From positions 1-59,397 of the forward strand of contig JAHHHC010000037.1 of the NCBI GenBank assembly GCA_019359515.1: a stretch of DNA of 59,397 nt, written 5' to 3'. The position numbers and the translations under genes were made by a program. Shown piece after piece: positions 45,110 to 53,722 of the stretch. The notes beneath the pieces were generated by a model. It was not told where the DNA came from. It searched no databases and saw only the letters and a program-made list of their open reading frames with translations. The stretch is from Desmonostoc vinosum HA7617-LM4. Its GTDB lineage: Bacteria; Cyanobacteriota; Cyanobacteriia; Cyanobacteriales; Nostocaceae. Each line of letters opens with the position of its first letter. Position 1 is the first letter of the stretch.

Positions 45110-45586
45110 CTAAGACTTTAGTGTTTTTGATTTTGAAATAATTTCAAAACCCTGAATAGATACTGTGATTTGTTCTGTCACAATATCACCGCTTTTAGCA
45201 TCAAACTTAGGAGCTGTGTATTTAGTGGGGTAGCAGTTCTTCATATTGATTCGGAAGATTTCAGTATCCTTACTTTGTCCGTAACCAACAACTGACATTG
45301 CTTTACGATTGCCATCCCATTCGCGGGGTTCGCCATCTTTATTACACTTCAAATACCATTGATAAATGGTATTGTCGCCATCATAATTGACTGTAATTGT
45401 GACATCATCAAATTCTGCTTGTCCTGGAGTATTTTGACGTGCAACTTTGCCATTTTTACCAGAACCAACAACACCTTTAGTACCGCCAGTGTTTGATCCT
45501 AATCCATCGACTGATTGTACAAATTTGTCAGTAATTCCGTCTGCTTCTAAATAAAAGACGGCACCAGTAAGAAATTCGCCCGGCAT
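45110..45586 (-). CDS. cis1: CIS inner tube protein
   Basis: A 158-aa tube protein of the TIGR02241 family (opening GEFLTGAVFYLEADGITDKFVQSVDGL; later EFDDVTITVNYDGDNTIYQWY; end ITVSIQGFEIISKSK). Hcp-like rings of this protein form the tube driven out by sheath contraction. It follows the sheath gene by 100 bp, the standard sheath-tube order. A ribosome-binding site TAGGAGAC lies just upstream of its start. Confidence 0.9.
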   Translation of the reverse strand: MPGEFLTGAVFYLEADGITDKFVQSVDGLGSNTGGTKGVVGSGKNGKVARQNTPGQAEFDDVTITVNYDGDNTIYQWYLKCNKDGEPREWDGNRKAMSVVGYGQSKDTEIFRINMKNCYPTKYTAPKFDAKSGDIVTEQITVSIQGFEIISKSKTLKS

Positions 45587-45686
45587 AATTGTCTCCTAAA
45601 TAAGTTGATAGTGTGGAAAAATCGTTTTTTGTCATTAGTCATTTGTTCAAAACTAATGACCAATGACCAATGACTAATGACTAATA

Positions 45687-47348
45687 CTATTCCTGATCAT
45701 CAAGCGCGTTCCATTGGCTGATGCGGAAGATGACAAACTCTGCTGGTCTAACTGGGCAAACACCCACTTCGACATATAAACGACCCAAAATGATGCTATC
45801 TGGTGGATTCAGTTCTTCATCGCACTTGACATAAAATGCTTTTTCTGGTGAATCGCCAAATAAAGCACCTTCACGCCATATCCGCTCTAAGAAGTTACTG
45901 ACTGTACGCCGCACCCGTGCCCATAAATCTTGGTCGTTCGGTTCAAAAACTACCCATTGAGTACCCAACTCAATAGATTTTTCTAGGTAACTAATCAACC
46001 GACGAACGCTAATGTAACGCCACTCTGTTTTATCTGGTTCAACGAGAGTACGTGCGCCCCAGATGCGGATACCGCGATTAGGGAAGCTGCGGATACAGTT
46101 GATACCAATGGGGTTTAATAATTCTTGTTCGCGGAAATTGGTTTCATAACCTAAACCAATTACACCTCTGGGTACTTCGTTTGCTGGGGCTTTGTAAACA
46201 CCTCTGGTTTCGTCGGTGCGTGCCCAAACACCCATGACATGACCACATGGAGGTACGAGAATGGGATTACCGCGATCGCGTGGATTAGGAACCTTGATCC
46301 AAGGATAATATAAGGCCCCAAACATTGAACGACGGTTAAATCTATTTAACCATTCCACAACTTGTTGAGGTTTAACAGCTTCTGGCGGTGGGTCGAGTAC
46401 AACCATCCGGTTGGGTGGGTTGGGAATATCACCACTACTGGAACCCTCGCACATGCTAATCATCAATTCCATGACACCGTGGATTTGATCTAGGTTCATC
46501 ACTTGCGCTTGATAAGCCCGCATCAAATCAGGACACGCCAACATCGTGATTTCATCGATTTCAAAAATCCCACGTACCCCTGTACGGTCATCACGTACCC
46601 CTTCTAAATCTTGCGAAAATCTGTCGGGTGGGGTAGCAACAATTGGTGGCGCTAGCTCATACTGACCATTAACCGGACGGCGCGTTAATGGTTGTCCGCT
46701 TTGAGTAATGTCTTCTACGGTGATATACATCGAATTCCGCAATGCTGCCAGCGCATAAGTTGCTGCTTGAGCCGACGGCTCGCGGTTCATCGTCAAGTTC
46801 TCGTACTGCTCTAGAATTTCATCTCCCCGCCGAATTTGAATCGTGAAATATTCACCTGTGTTTGGTGGGGCTTCTCCCTCTGTACCTTCAGGTAAAGCGC
46901 GAGGCGAACCATCAGTAATGAAGATATTGACTAATCCACCTGCCGCTTGCTCTGGACGCAAAGTAAAACGCAGGGATGGACGATTACCTCTGGAGTTAAT
47001 TCGCAGAGTCGCAGGTTCTGTGGTTGAGGGTTTGGGTGTACCTGGTAACTGAGTGCCAATACTTGTTACCCAGCAGCGACCGCCACCATTCATAAAATAG
47101 CCATATACCGCAAAGGGTAAATAGGCATTAAAGTCGGTGAAACCATCAGAGTTGGGACGGGCGAAGTAGTTCAGATATTGTGTCCAATTCGTCACGAGCA
47201 TGGGCTTACATAGCTCAGCATCATCACGAATATCTTCTGTAAAACCTACAAACCCAGCAACTGCTGTGCTAACACCTTCAATCGGCCGGCTACCTCGGTC
47301 AAATTCTTCAATATAGACACCAGGAGCAAAGTAATCAAGTCTGGCCAT
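45687..47348 (-). CDS. cis2: CIS contractile sheath protein
   Basis: A 553-aa phage tail sheath protein. The N-terminal FAPGVYIEEFDRGSRPIEGVSTAVAGFVGF and the C-terminal attachment/handshake region (IWGARTLVEPDKTEWRYISVRRLISYLEKSIELGTQWVVFEPN, then WREGALFGDSPEKAFYVKCDE) are hallmark parts. Contraction of this sheath propels the tube. Length is near the usual for eCIS sheaths. Cap gene upstream, tube gene downstream, same strand. Confidence 0.96.
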   Translation of the reverse strand: MARLDYFAPGVYIEEFDRGSRPIEGVSTAVAGFVGFTEDIRDDAELCKPMLVTNWTQYLNYFARPNSDGFTDFNAYLPFAVYGYFMNGGGRCWVTSIGTQLPGTPKPSTTEPATLRINSRGNRPSLRFTLRPEQAAGGLVNIFITDGSPRALPEGTEGEAPPNTGEYFTIQIRRGDEILEQYENLTMNREPSAQAATYALAALRNSMYITVEDITQSGQPLTRRPVNGQYELAPPIVATPPDRFSQDLEGVRDDRTGVRGIFEIDEITMLACPDLMRAYQAQVMNLDQIHGVMELMISMCEGSSSGDIPNPPNRMVVLDPPPEAVKPQQVVEWLNRFNRRSMFGALYYPWIKVPNPRDRGNPILVPPCGHVMGVWARTDETRGVYKAPANEVPRGVIGLGYETNFREQELLNPIGINCIRSFPNRGIRIWGARTLVEPDKTEWRYISVRRLISYLEKSIELGTQWVVFEPNDQDLWARVRRTVSNFLERIWREGALFGDSPEKAFYVKCDEELNPPDSIILGRLYVEVGVCPVRPAEFVIFRISQWNALDDQE

Positions 47349-47521
47349 GAAAATCTCTCCAAGTTAGTCAAAATTTAGTGATTCATAACTTACGCAAGTG
47401 CCATAATTTTTTTCTTACAACGTTGTCTAGGGTCAAAAGTTCAAAAAGTAGCTGAATTTTTAGACTCTTGATCCTTGAACATCATTACAGAAAGTACATG
47501 AATCAATTGCGTAAATTTTTT

Positions 47522-48361
47522 TTATTCAGGAGTTAATAAAACTTCTTTGAAGGTATGACTTTGATTATCCACCAATGCATTTACATTTTGAGGTAAATAC
47601 CCTGGACAATTCACATTCAAAACATAGTTACCTATCTCAAGATTTTCAAAAAAGAAAAGTCCATCTTTGGTGCATTCCATAGACTTTTTAGTTCCCCTCA
47701 AAGTCACTTCTGTCGCTAATAACGGCAGATTTGTGACTACACTTTTCACAATACCTGCAATTGCTACCCGCTGAGTTAACACTCTGCTGCTACCTTCTGG
47801 AGCATATTGGTTTCGCAAATTGAAAATTCGATCCCAAACTAAAGGTATGGAAGTGGGCTGTGTATTCAAAGGAACCGTAACTGTCAAATATAAGGCTGAA
47901 CGTAAAGGTACATTCAGAGCGCTCCACAAAGTTCCAGCCTCAATTGACGGCTCTAGTCCAATTGTCATTGGCAAACCACCATTACCCCGCAATTCGGGAA
48001 CCAAAAATTCCTCTTGTAAACAGCGATGACGCATAAGCACAATCAGTGCTTCGTCAAGAAAATGATGCTCGCCTAAAGTTGTTCTATCCCAGGCCGTTAA
48101 TATTAAAGAAACATCAAACCATATAGGGGCCCAATTTACAGTGGCCGGTTGTAGAGCGCGTGTAAGTTTGCGTTCAACTTGCTTCCCAGAATGTTGTAAT
48201 TGTCTACTCTCACGAATATCATAAATATATAAATTGAGAGTTGGGCCTGCTCCCTCTTCTCTGCGATTACTGGGATGACTAAACTCAATTTGCTCTGTAC
48301 TGGTAAGTGAAGTTCCTCCAGCTAGAATTTCGGCCAAAGTTTGAAGAACGAAGATAAGCAT
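47522..48361 (-). CDS. cis16: CIS cap/terminator protein, Pvc16/DUF4255 type
   Basis: A 279-aa protein whose first ~190 residues are a DUF4255 (Pvc16 N-terminal) domain: LQTLAEILAGG, SHPSNRREEGAGPTLNLYIYDIRES and LILTAWDRTTLGEHHFLDEALIVLMRH. The last 80 residues resemble a carboxypeptidase-regulatory-like beta sandwich (VATEVTLRGTKKS, GLFFFENLEIGNYVLNVNCPGY). Pvc16 homologues end the sheath-tube at the cap. First gene of the minus-strand CIS operon. Confidence 0.9.
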   Translation of the reverse strand: MLIFVLQTLAEILAGGTSLTSTEQIEFSHPSNRREEGAGPTLNLYIYDIRESRQLQHSGKQVERKLTRALQPATVNWAPIWFDVSLILTAWDRTTLGEHHFLDEALIVLMRHRCLQEEFLVPELRGNGGLPMTIGLEPSIEAGTLWSALNVPLRSALYLTVTVPLNTQPTSIPLVWDRIFNLRNQYAPEGSSRVLTQRVAIAGIVKSVVTNLPLLATEVTLRGTKKSMECTKDGLFFFENLEIGNYVLNVNCPGYLPQNVNALVDNQSHTFKEVLLTPE

Positions 48362-48735
48362 GAAGGTGTTGTGCTGGTAGCTAAATCCAGATGCCTTTAG
48401 AGTATCTGAATTAGGCTTGGGAAGTTAATTAGACTTTTGTCGATATTTTGAAAAATGGGGAGTGGGGAATTGAAAAATAATTTAGCTTTTAGGTTTTTGC
48501 TTTGCCTTTATTTTCAAAACTAGCCGCCCATATTAAGAACTACACAATGAAACCATGAAAATATCTCTTCCCCTACTCCCCACTCCCCACTCCCCACTCC
48601 CGTACACCAATCTTTACTTAATAATTCTTTGTATATTAAGTTTCAAATCTAACTTATTTGTTAAAAAATAACCCTTGGGTGTACCGCATAAATTTATACT
48701 ATTCGTCAGAGTATTAAGTATGTTGGTTAGAAAAA
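48362..48735. promoter_or_regulatory. Divergent promoter region between CIS operon and histidine kinase
   Basis: The 374-bp gap must contain the promoters of the leftward CIS operon and of the rightward sensor/regulator genes. It carries a CCCCACT-type array (about 48574-48600) flanked by AT-rich DNA. The response regulator encoded 1.5 kb to the right is a natural candidate to bind here. I see no obvious palindromic operator. Confidence 0.5.
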
Positions 48736-48747
48736 GTGGGTAAAGCT

Positions 48748-49866
48748 ATGACTTTAGGCTTTTCTCGGCCAAAACTTGGCAGTACCTCTAATTATTGGGA
48801 TTCCCCTGATATACAAGGTTTTTGTCAGCTACAAGCAGAACAGTTAACTAGTCAGCATCCGATTTTATTTGCTCGTTTTGTTTACTATGATTCTTTGCTC
48901 AAAGCTCATCAGGAAGTGACGAATTATGCTCAAAATCAAGTCCCGTTTGCATCACATATTTTGGCTTATTTGAGATCAGAAGCTTGGCTGACAAACTTTC
49001 CTCATGTTTTGACGATACAATCTTTCAAACTTGATTATTTACAATTTATTGCTTACATTTGCCCAATCGGCTATAAAAATCAAAAACCTGAATACATCCA
49101 AATAATTACTTCTGAACCTCTTTGTTCAAATTCGCAGCAGTATGTGCAGCGTTCTGCTATGTTGCTAAGCAAATACGCAGACCTTTATTCAGATCATGGG
49201 AGACAAAAATCTGAGCTGCAACTACTAGAAGATATACTTCATCGTATCGGTCATCAATTGCGTAACTCATTAGCATTGATCGGACTGTATGCACATAATT
49301 TGTATTTGGGATTGCAAAATAGTCCTTGGCAAGAGCAAGCAATAATTATTGGCAACAGCATCCAAGATTTAGAGTTGAACTTAAATGAGATTATTGATTG
49401 TGGTCAAGGTGCAAAATTAAGAATAGCCCCTCAAGACTTAAAAGGTATAGTAGTCGAAAGTCTAAACTGTTTACAACCTCTAATTAATCAAAAGCAACTT
49501 CAGATCAATATTCCCGATACGTCTACTACTTTGAAGATAGACCGCTTACAAATCAAGCAAGTGTTCGATAATATACTCAGTAACGCGGCTCATTTTAGTC
49601 CCAATGGTGGAACAATTAGTTGTAGCTGGCAGATTTTCCAGGAGGAAGTTTTAATTAAAATCTCAGATCAAGGCCCAGGAATATCTCAAGAAGATATCCC
49701 AAAAATATTTAATCCCTTTTATTCACGTCGTTTAGGAGGTACAGGACTAGGTTTAACTATTGCTAAAAAAATTATTTTGGATCATCAAGGAAACATTTGG
49801 GCAGACAGTGTATCAGATAGAGGCGCACAGTTTTCTTTCATTTTGCCTCGACCAAAGAATCTTTAG
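48748..49866 (+). CDS. Sensor histidine kinase
   Basis: A 372-aa kinase (376 aa if GTG 48736 is used). The H-box is RIGHQLRNSLALIGLYAHN (about residue 170), followed by a full ATP-binding domain: N box DNILSNAAHFSPNG, G1 ISDQGPGIS, F box IFNPFYSRR, and G2 GGTGLGLTIAKKI. The first 150 residues are an unassigned, GAF-like sensor region without transmembrane segments, so the kinase is soluble. It is divergent from the CIS operon and 58 bp upstream of a LuxR-type response regulator, forming a two-component pair that likely controls the CIS locus. Confidence 0.88.
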   Translation: MTLGFSRPKLGSTSNYWDSPDIQGFCQLQAEQLTSQHPILFARFVYYDSLLKAHQEVTNYAQNQVPFASHILAYLRSEAWLTNFPHVLTIQSFKLDYLQFIAYICPIGYKNQKPEYIQIITSEPLCSNSQQYVQRSAMLLSKYADLYSDHGRQKSELQLLEDILHRIGHQLRNSLALIGLYAHNLYLGLQNSPWQEQAIIIGNSIQDLELNLNEIIDCGQGAKLRIAPQDLKGIVVESLNCLQPLINQKQLQINIPDTSTTLKIDRLQIKQVFDNILSNAAHFSPNGGTISCSWQIFQEEVLIKISDQGPGISQEDIPKIFNPFYSRRLGGTGLGLTIAKKIILDHQGNIWADSVSDRGAQFSFILPRPKNL

Positions 49867-49924
49867 TTAGATAAAGAGCTTTACGTACTAGATTCTGCAT
49901 AGCACTGTTAGGGGGTATCTGCAA

Positions 49925-50602
49925 ATGGGCGAGAATCAAAAACTTTCGGTTTTACTGGTAGATGACGAGGAACGCTTCCGTCAAGGGTTACGTACCCTGC
50001 TCAACTTTTATAATATTAATTCTTCTTTGCTGATAGAAGTGGCGGGTGATGCAGATTCTGTAGAGCAAGTTTTAAAGTTTACAGCCCAAAATTCTCCAGA
50101 TTTGATTTTGCTGGATTTGCAATTGTCTGGGAGTGATGGCATTACGGCTTTAGCGCGTCTTAAGGAAATTTCTTATGCTGGTAAGGTTTTAGTATTATCA
50201 GCTCATCAAGAAGATGAGTGGATTTTTCGGGCTATGCAGGGGGGTGCAGCGGGTTATGTCTTTAAAAATCGTTTGGCGACTCAGTTATATGAAGCTATTG
50301 ATACTGTAACTAGGTCTGAGATTTATCTACCTGCGGAAGTTGCTAGTCGATTTTTCCGTTTTTTCCAGGCTTATTCAGACTCTTCTGTGAGGGCTTGTCA
50401 TCAGTTGCATTTAACAGAGAGAGAGCAAGAGGTTTTGCATTGGCTAACTCAAGGTGCTTCTAACGAGGAAATCGCTAAGCATTTATATGTGACAATTGCC
50501 ACTGTCAAAGCGCATCTGACAAGTATTTTTGATAAATTGAAGGTGACAAGCCGCGCTCAAGCTATTGTAGCTGCTATTAAGCTGGGACTTGTGAAAGCTT
50601 GA
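49925..50602 (+). CDS. NarL/LuxR-type response regulator
   Basis: A 225-aa regulator. Receiver: VLLVDDEERFRQGL, Asp in LILLDLQLSGSDG, VLSAHQ and YVFKNR (Lys kept). The C-terminal HTH is LuxR-type: LTEREQEVLHWLTQGASNEEIAKHLYVTIATVKAHLTSIFDKL. It is the output partner of the kinase just upstream. GGGGG precedes ATG 49925. Probable target: the divergent CIS/kinase promoters (inference). Confidence 0.92.
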   Translation: MGENQKLSVLLVDDEERFRQGLRTLLNFYNINSSLLIEVAGDADSVEQVLKFTAQNSPDLILLDLQLSGSDGITALARLKEISYAGKVLVLSAHQEDEWIFRAMQGGAAGYVFKNRLATQLYEAIDTVTRSEIYLPAEVASRFFRFFQAYSDSSVRACHQLHLTEREQEVLHWLTQGASNEEIAKHLYVTIATVKAHLTSIFDKLKVTSRAQAIVAAIKLGLVKA

Positions 50603-50635
50603 GCATAAAGAAGCAATTCACGCAACTGTTTGTAT

Positions 50636-52774
50636 ATGCCTGTATTTGAATCTTTGTATCAAGAATACCCTTGCTCTTACAATTCTCCTTTAACTTGCGA
50701 TCGCCCTTTTCAAACAGCGCAACAAATCAAAGGCGCTAAGTTTTGTTTGGAGTGTGGTTTTCCGGCAACTTTACCCCTAGAATCGGAGATTAAAGGCAAT
50801 CAGGGTAATTATCAAGTCACCAACTTTTTAGGGGTGCGGGGTTTAGGCCGCCTCTACTCGGCTATTCAACTTAAGGATAAGCAACCTGTAATCATTAAAG
50901 AATATCTGCTACCTAATCGTTGTTTTAATGAAAGTGAAACAAGCAAGCGCAAAGAAAGTTTCAAACGTATAGGAGGAGTGGATTTAGCGGATAGTCGAAT
51001 TCAAACTTTTCGCTTGATTCACACTTTAGAAGCGATCGCAGATGAAAAAGGAGAACGCTGTTATTTAATTTCTACAGGACTAGAATCATCCCAAACTTTA
51101 AGTCGGTATTTAATGGACAATGGAGCAATGACTGCTCCGCAAATACGAGAATTACTCAATCAAGCTCTGCAAACCTTAGAGTTTCTCCATACACAAAAGT
51201 TGCGTTTTCCCTCAAACCAAATACAGCAGGGTATCGCCCATGGCAACATCAATTTAGATAGTATTTTGATTGATGTAGAAAATAATAAAGATTTTTATAT
51301 ATATTTTGGCGATTTAGCTATTTGGGAAAACTTATTTATTCCTCCAATTATTAACCCACCTCCACCTGGTAACACAATTGAAGATTTAAAAGCTTTAGGG
51401 TTAGTAGCTTTTTATTTATGGGCAAAACGAACACCTAATTACTCTTCTAATCAACCGCTTGATCCAAAAGATGATCAACTATGGCCAGATACAGATGATG
51501 CTTTAAGGCAATTCCTTTATCGCTTAATTGGGTTAGAGAATCCTTTTGCCAGTGCGGAAATGGCTCGCAAGGCACTATTACAACTTTCTCAACCAGAACA
51601 GGCAGAAAGTTTGAGGCGATCGCTTGACGACGCTCAAGAAAAAGAAAAGCGTTTTCGCCGCTTAATAATTCTATTACTAATTTTTGTTTTTCTCTTATTG
51701 GGAGGAGGAATTTGGTATTATTTTTGGCAGCGTCATCAGCTAGGTGATAATAACAGATTGGTACAATGGCCCAAATTGAAGCGGAATTTTTCTGAAGTCA
51801 GTAATGTGCCAACAGGAACGTTTAATTATACAGGAGAAAATATCAGTACATGGAGTCTTATTTTAAAGCAACCAGTAGATAATAGCCGTTTAAATGATTT
51901 ATTAACCAACCCCAAACCAGGAGCAACAGCAACATTCATCTATCAACCCATCACATCACCGGATGTCAAGAATCCTACAAAAAGCATCGAAGAAGTCCAA
52001 ACAAGTAAAAAAGATTTTGCAATTACTAGTTTGGTAGACAGCATCACAGACAACTTAGATAAACAAGCAGTTGCATATGATGGTTTACTTGTTTTTGTAG
52101 CATTTAATAAAAAAGATACTAATTTAGCTAATTATCTAGGAGGACAAATTACTCTTGAACAATTGCAGCAAATTTATACAGGTAAAATTACTAATTGGCA
52201 GCAGATTAATCAAAAACTTCCCAATCTTGCTGTAAAAGCTTTTGCACCAACCGAACCTGAAGCAATCAAAAAATTTCAAGAAATAGTTCTCAAAAACGAT
52301 AATCAAGCCAAGGCTTTATTTGATGCAAATGTCACAAAACTTGATACAACAGCAACCCAGAACCAGATACGTCAAGAAGTTCAAAAAGGACGGAATACTG
52401 GCATCATTAGTTTTGGTATTCTTAGCAAAACTTGGGATCAGTGTACTGGCTATCCTCTAGCCATAGTTGACGGCAATAAGCCACCTAGTCAACCTCTGTT
52501 TCAAAGGCTGGAGCGTCGCCCAATCAATACCTTAGACGACTTATGCCAGCATGACAACTTTTATTTTGATGTAAACACTTTCCAAAGTTACCCCTTGGGG
52601 TACTTGATGTTTGTAGTGTACCCTAAAGACAACAGCCGCCCACCTAGCGGTTCTACATTTGCTGAGATGCTAACTACTCGTCAGGGTCAGTGTTTGCTTA
52701 GTAAAGTAGGTCTTGTACCTTTACAACCTATGCCTGATGATATAAACTCCTATGCCTGCAAATCGGTGCCCTAA
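50636..52774 (+). CDS. Zinc-ribbon pseudokinase fused through a TM helix to a PstS-like domain
   Basis: A 712-aa membrane protein. A Cys cluster (CDRPF, then CLECG) forms a probable N-terminal zinc ribbon. The kinase-like domain (about 60-320) keeps the VIIKEY Lys, but the HRD loop reads AHGNINLDSIL and the DFG reads FGDLA, so catalysis is doubtful. A transmembrane helix is at about 340-364 (IILLLIFVFLLLGGGIWYYFW). The outer 340 residues are a PstS-like phosphate/solute-binding fold (DGLLVFVAFN, LEQLQQIYTGKITNWQQI, FAPTEPEAIKKFQEIV). It overlaps the following FHA gene by 23 bp, implying joint function: an outside ligand sensor signalling through pseudokinase to FHA protein. Confidence 0.8.
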   Translation: MPVFESLYQEYPCSYNSPLTCDRPFQTAQQIKGAKFCLECGFPATLPLESEIKGNQGNYQVTNFLGVRGLGRLYSAIQLKDKQPVIIKEYLLPNRCFNESETSKRKESFKRIGGVDLADSRIQTFRLIHTLEAIADEKGERCYLISTGLESSQTLSRYLMDNGAMTAPQIRELLNQALQTLEFLHTQKLRFPSNQIQQGIAHGNINLDSILIDVENNKDFYIYFGDLAIWENLFIPPIINPPPPGNTIEDLKALGLVAFYLWAKRTPNYSSNQPLDPKDDQLWPDTDDALRQFLYRLIGLENPFASAEMARKALLQLSQPEQAESLRRSLDDAQEKEKRFRRLIILLLIFVFLLLGGGIWYYFWQRHQLGDNNRLVQWPKLKRNFSEVSNVPTGTFNYTGENISTWSLILKQPVDNSRLNDLLTNPKPGATATFIYQPITSPDVKNPTKSIEEVQTSKKDFAITSLVDSITDNLDKQAVAYDGLLVFVAFNKKDTNLANYLGGQITLEQLQQIYTGKITNWQQINQKLPNLAVKAFAPTEPEAIKKFQEIVLKNDNQAKALFDANVTKLDTTATQNQIRQEVQKGRNTGIISFGILSKTWDQCTGYPLAIVDGNKPPSQPLFQRLERRPINTLDDLCQHDNFYFDVNTFQSYPLGYLMFVVYPKDNSRPPSGSTFAEMLTTRQGQCLLSKVGLVPLQPMPDDINSYACKSVP

Positions 52775-53396
52775 CCCAACTTGCGAATATTTTAACCGCG
52801 CCCTGCCCAACAATGCTAAGGTTTGCCCTTGGTGTTCTACTCCTGTTGGTAATGTGGTTGCCCCTGCGCCATCACCTAGTCAACCACCCAGCCAACCACC
52901 TCAACAACCACCTAGTCAACCACCTGTTCAGTCTCAGCGACCAGTAGAACAACCTAGTTACCAAACTCCTCAAGCACCTCCAGCCCCCGTTGACTATTCG
53001 ACATCCTATCAACAGCGGGTTTCTTATGTGCCACCGCAACCTGCTTATACTCCACCACAGCAAAGAGTACCAGTTTTGAAGCTAATTCATACTTCAGGCA
53101 GGGAGTTTCATTTGCACGGAGAAGGAGGTTTTATTGGTCGCCGTAGTCAGAGTGTGACAATCGCCCCAGAAATTGATCTGACTGGTATCCCCCATGAAGG
53201 AATAGTTTCTCGTCGCCATGCACGAGTCGATTGGGATTGGTCACAAAACGCATACATCATTGTTGATATGAGTACGAATGGTATTTATTTAAACAACAGC
53301 CTTCTTACTCCTGGTGTGCAATATCGCCTGATTAATGGTGATATGCTGCGATTTGGTCAAGATAATTTAGTTAATTTTACTGTATATATCATGTAA
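52752..53396 (+). CDS. Zinc-ribbon / Pro-Gln-rich linker / FHA protein
   Basis: A 214-aa cytoplasmic protein. A zinc ribbon (CPNPTCEYFN, CPWCSTPVG) opens it, then a Pro/Gln/Ser-rich linker (about 35-105), then a FHA domain with FIGRRSQ, VSRRHARVDW and MSTNGIYLNN. FHA domains bind phosphothreonine peptides. Its start lies inside the pseudokinase gene, so translation is coupled. It is the second FHA protein of the CIS locus and the last gene before a strong terminator. Confidence 0.88.
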   Translation: MPANRCPNPTCEYFNRALPNNAKVCPWCSTPVGNVVAPAPSPSQPPSQPPQQPPSQPPVQSQRPVEQPSYQTPQAPPAPVDYSTSYQQRVSYVPPQPAYTPPQQRVPVLKLIHTSGREFHLHGEGGFIGRRSQSVTIAPEIDLTGIPHEGIVSRRHARVDWDWSQNAYIIVDMSTNGIYLNNSLLTPGVQYRLINGDMLRFGQDNLVNFTVYIM

Positions 53397-53421
53397 TATT
53401 AATTACTGATGTTGCAAAGTT

Positions 53422-53461
53422 TTTGGTGTGTTTAGCGAAGTCTGAACACACCAAATTTTTT
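53422..53461 (+). terminator. Intrinsic terminator after the FHA gene
   Basis: TTTGGTGTGTT (53422-53432) pairs with AACACACCAAA (53445-53455), followed by six T. It ends the kinase-regulator-pseudokinase-FHA transcription unit. Confidence 0.9.
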
Positions 53462-53722
53462 GTAGATAGCTTAGCAAAAAATGCTGCTGTTAGTAAATGC
53501 GATCGCAATCTACTTTTAACTTTTTCATCCCATTAGGGGAAGTCTGCTGTTGAAAGCTGCAATTCCAAACTATCACAAACCCATACTAAATTAAGCAAAT
53601 CCCTCAAAGACTTAAAAGCGTGGGAGTGCTACTAAAAAATACACACAATTTTGATATCCAATCAGGTTGCCATTGTTACAACATTGACACTCCCAGACCT
53701 GAAGGTACGGGGATTCTGTAAT

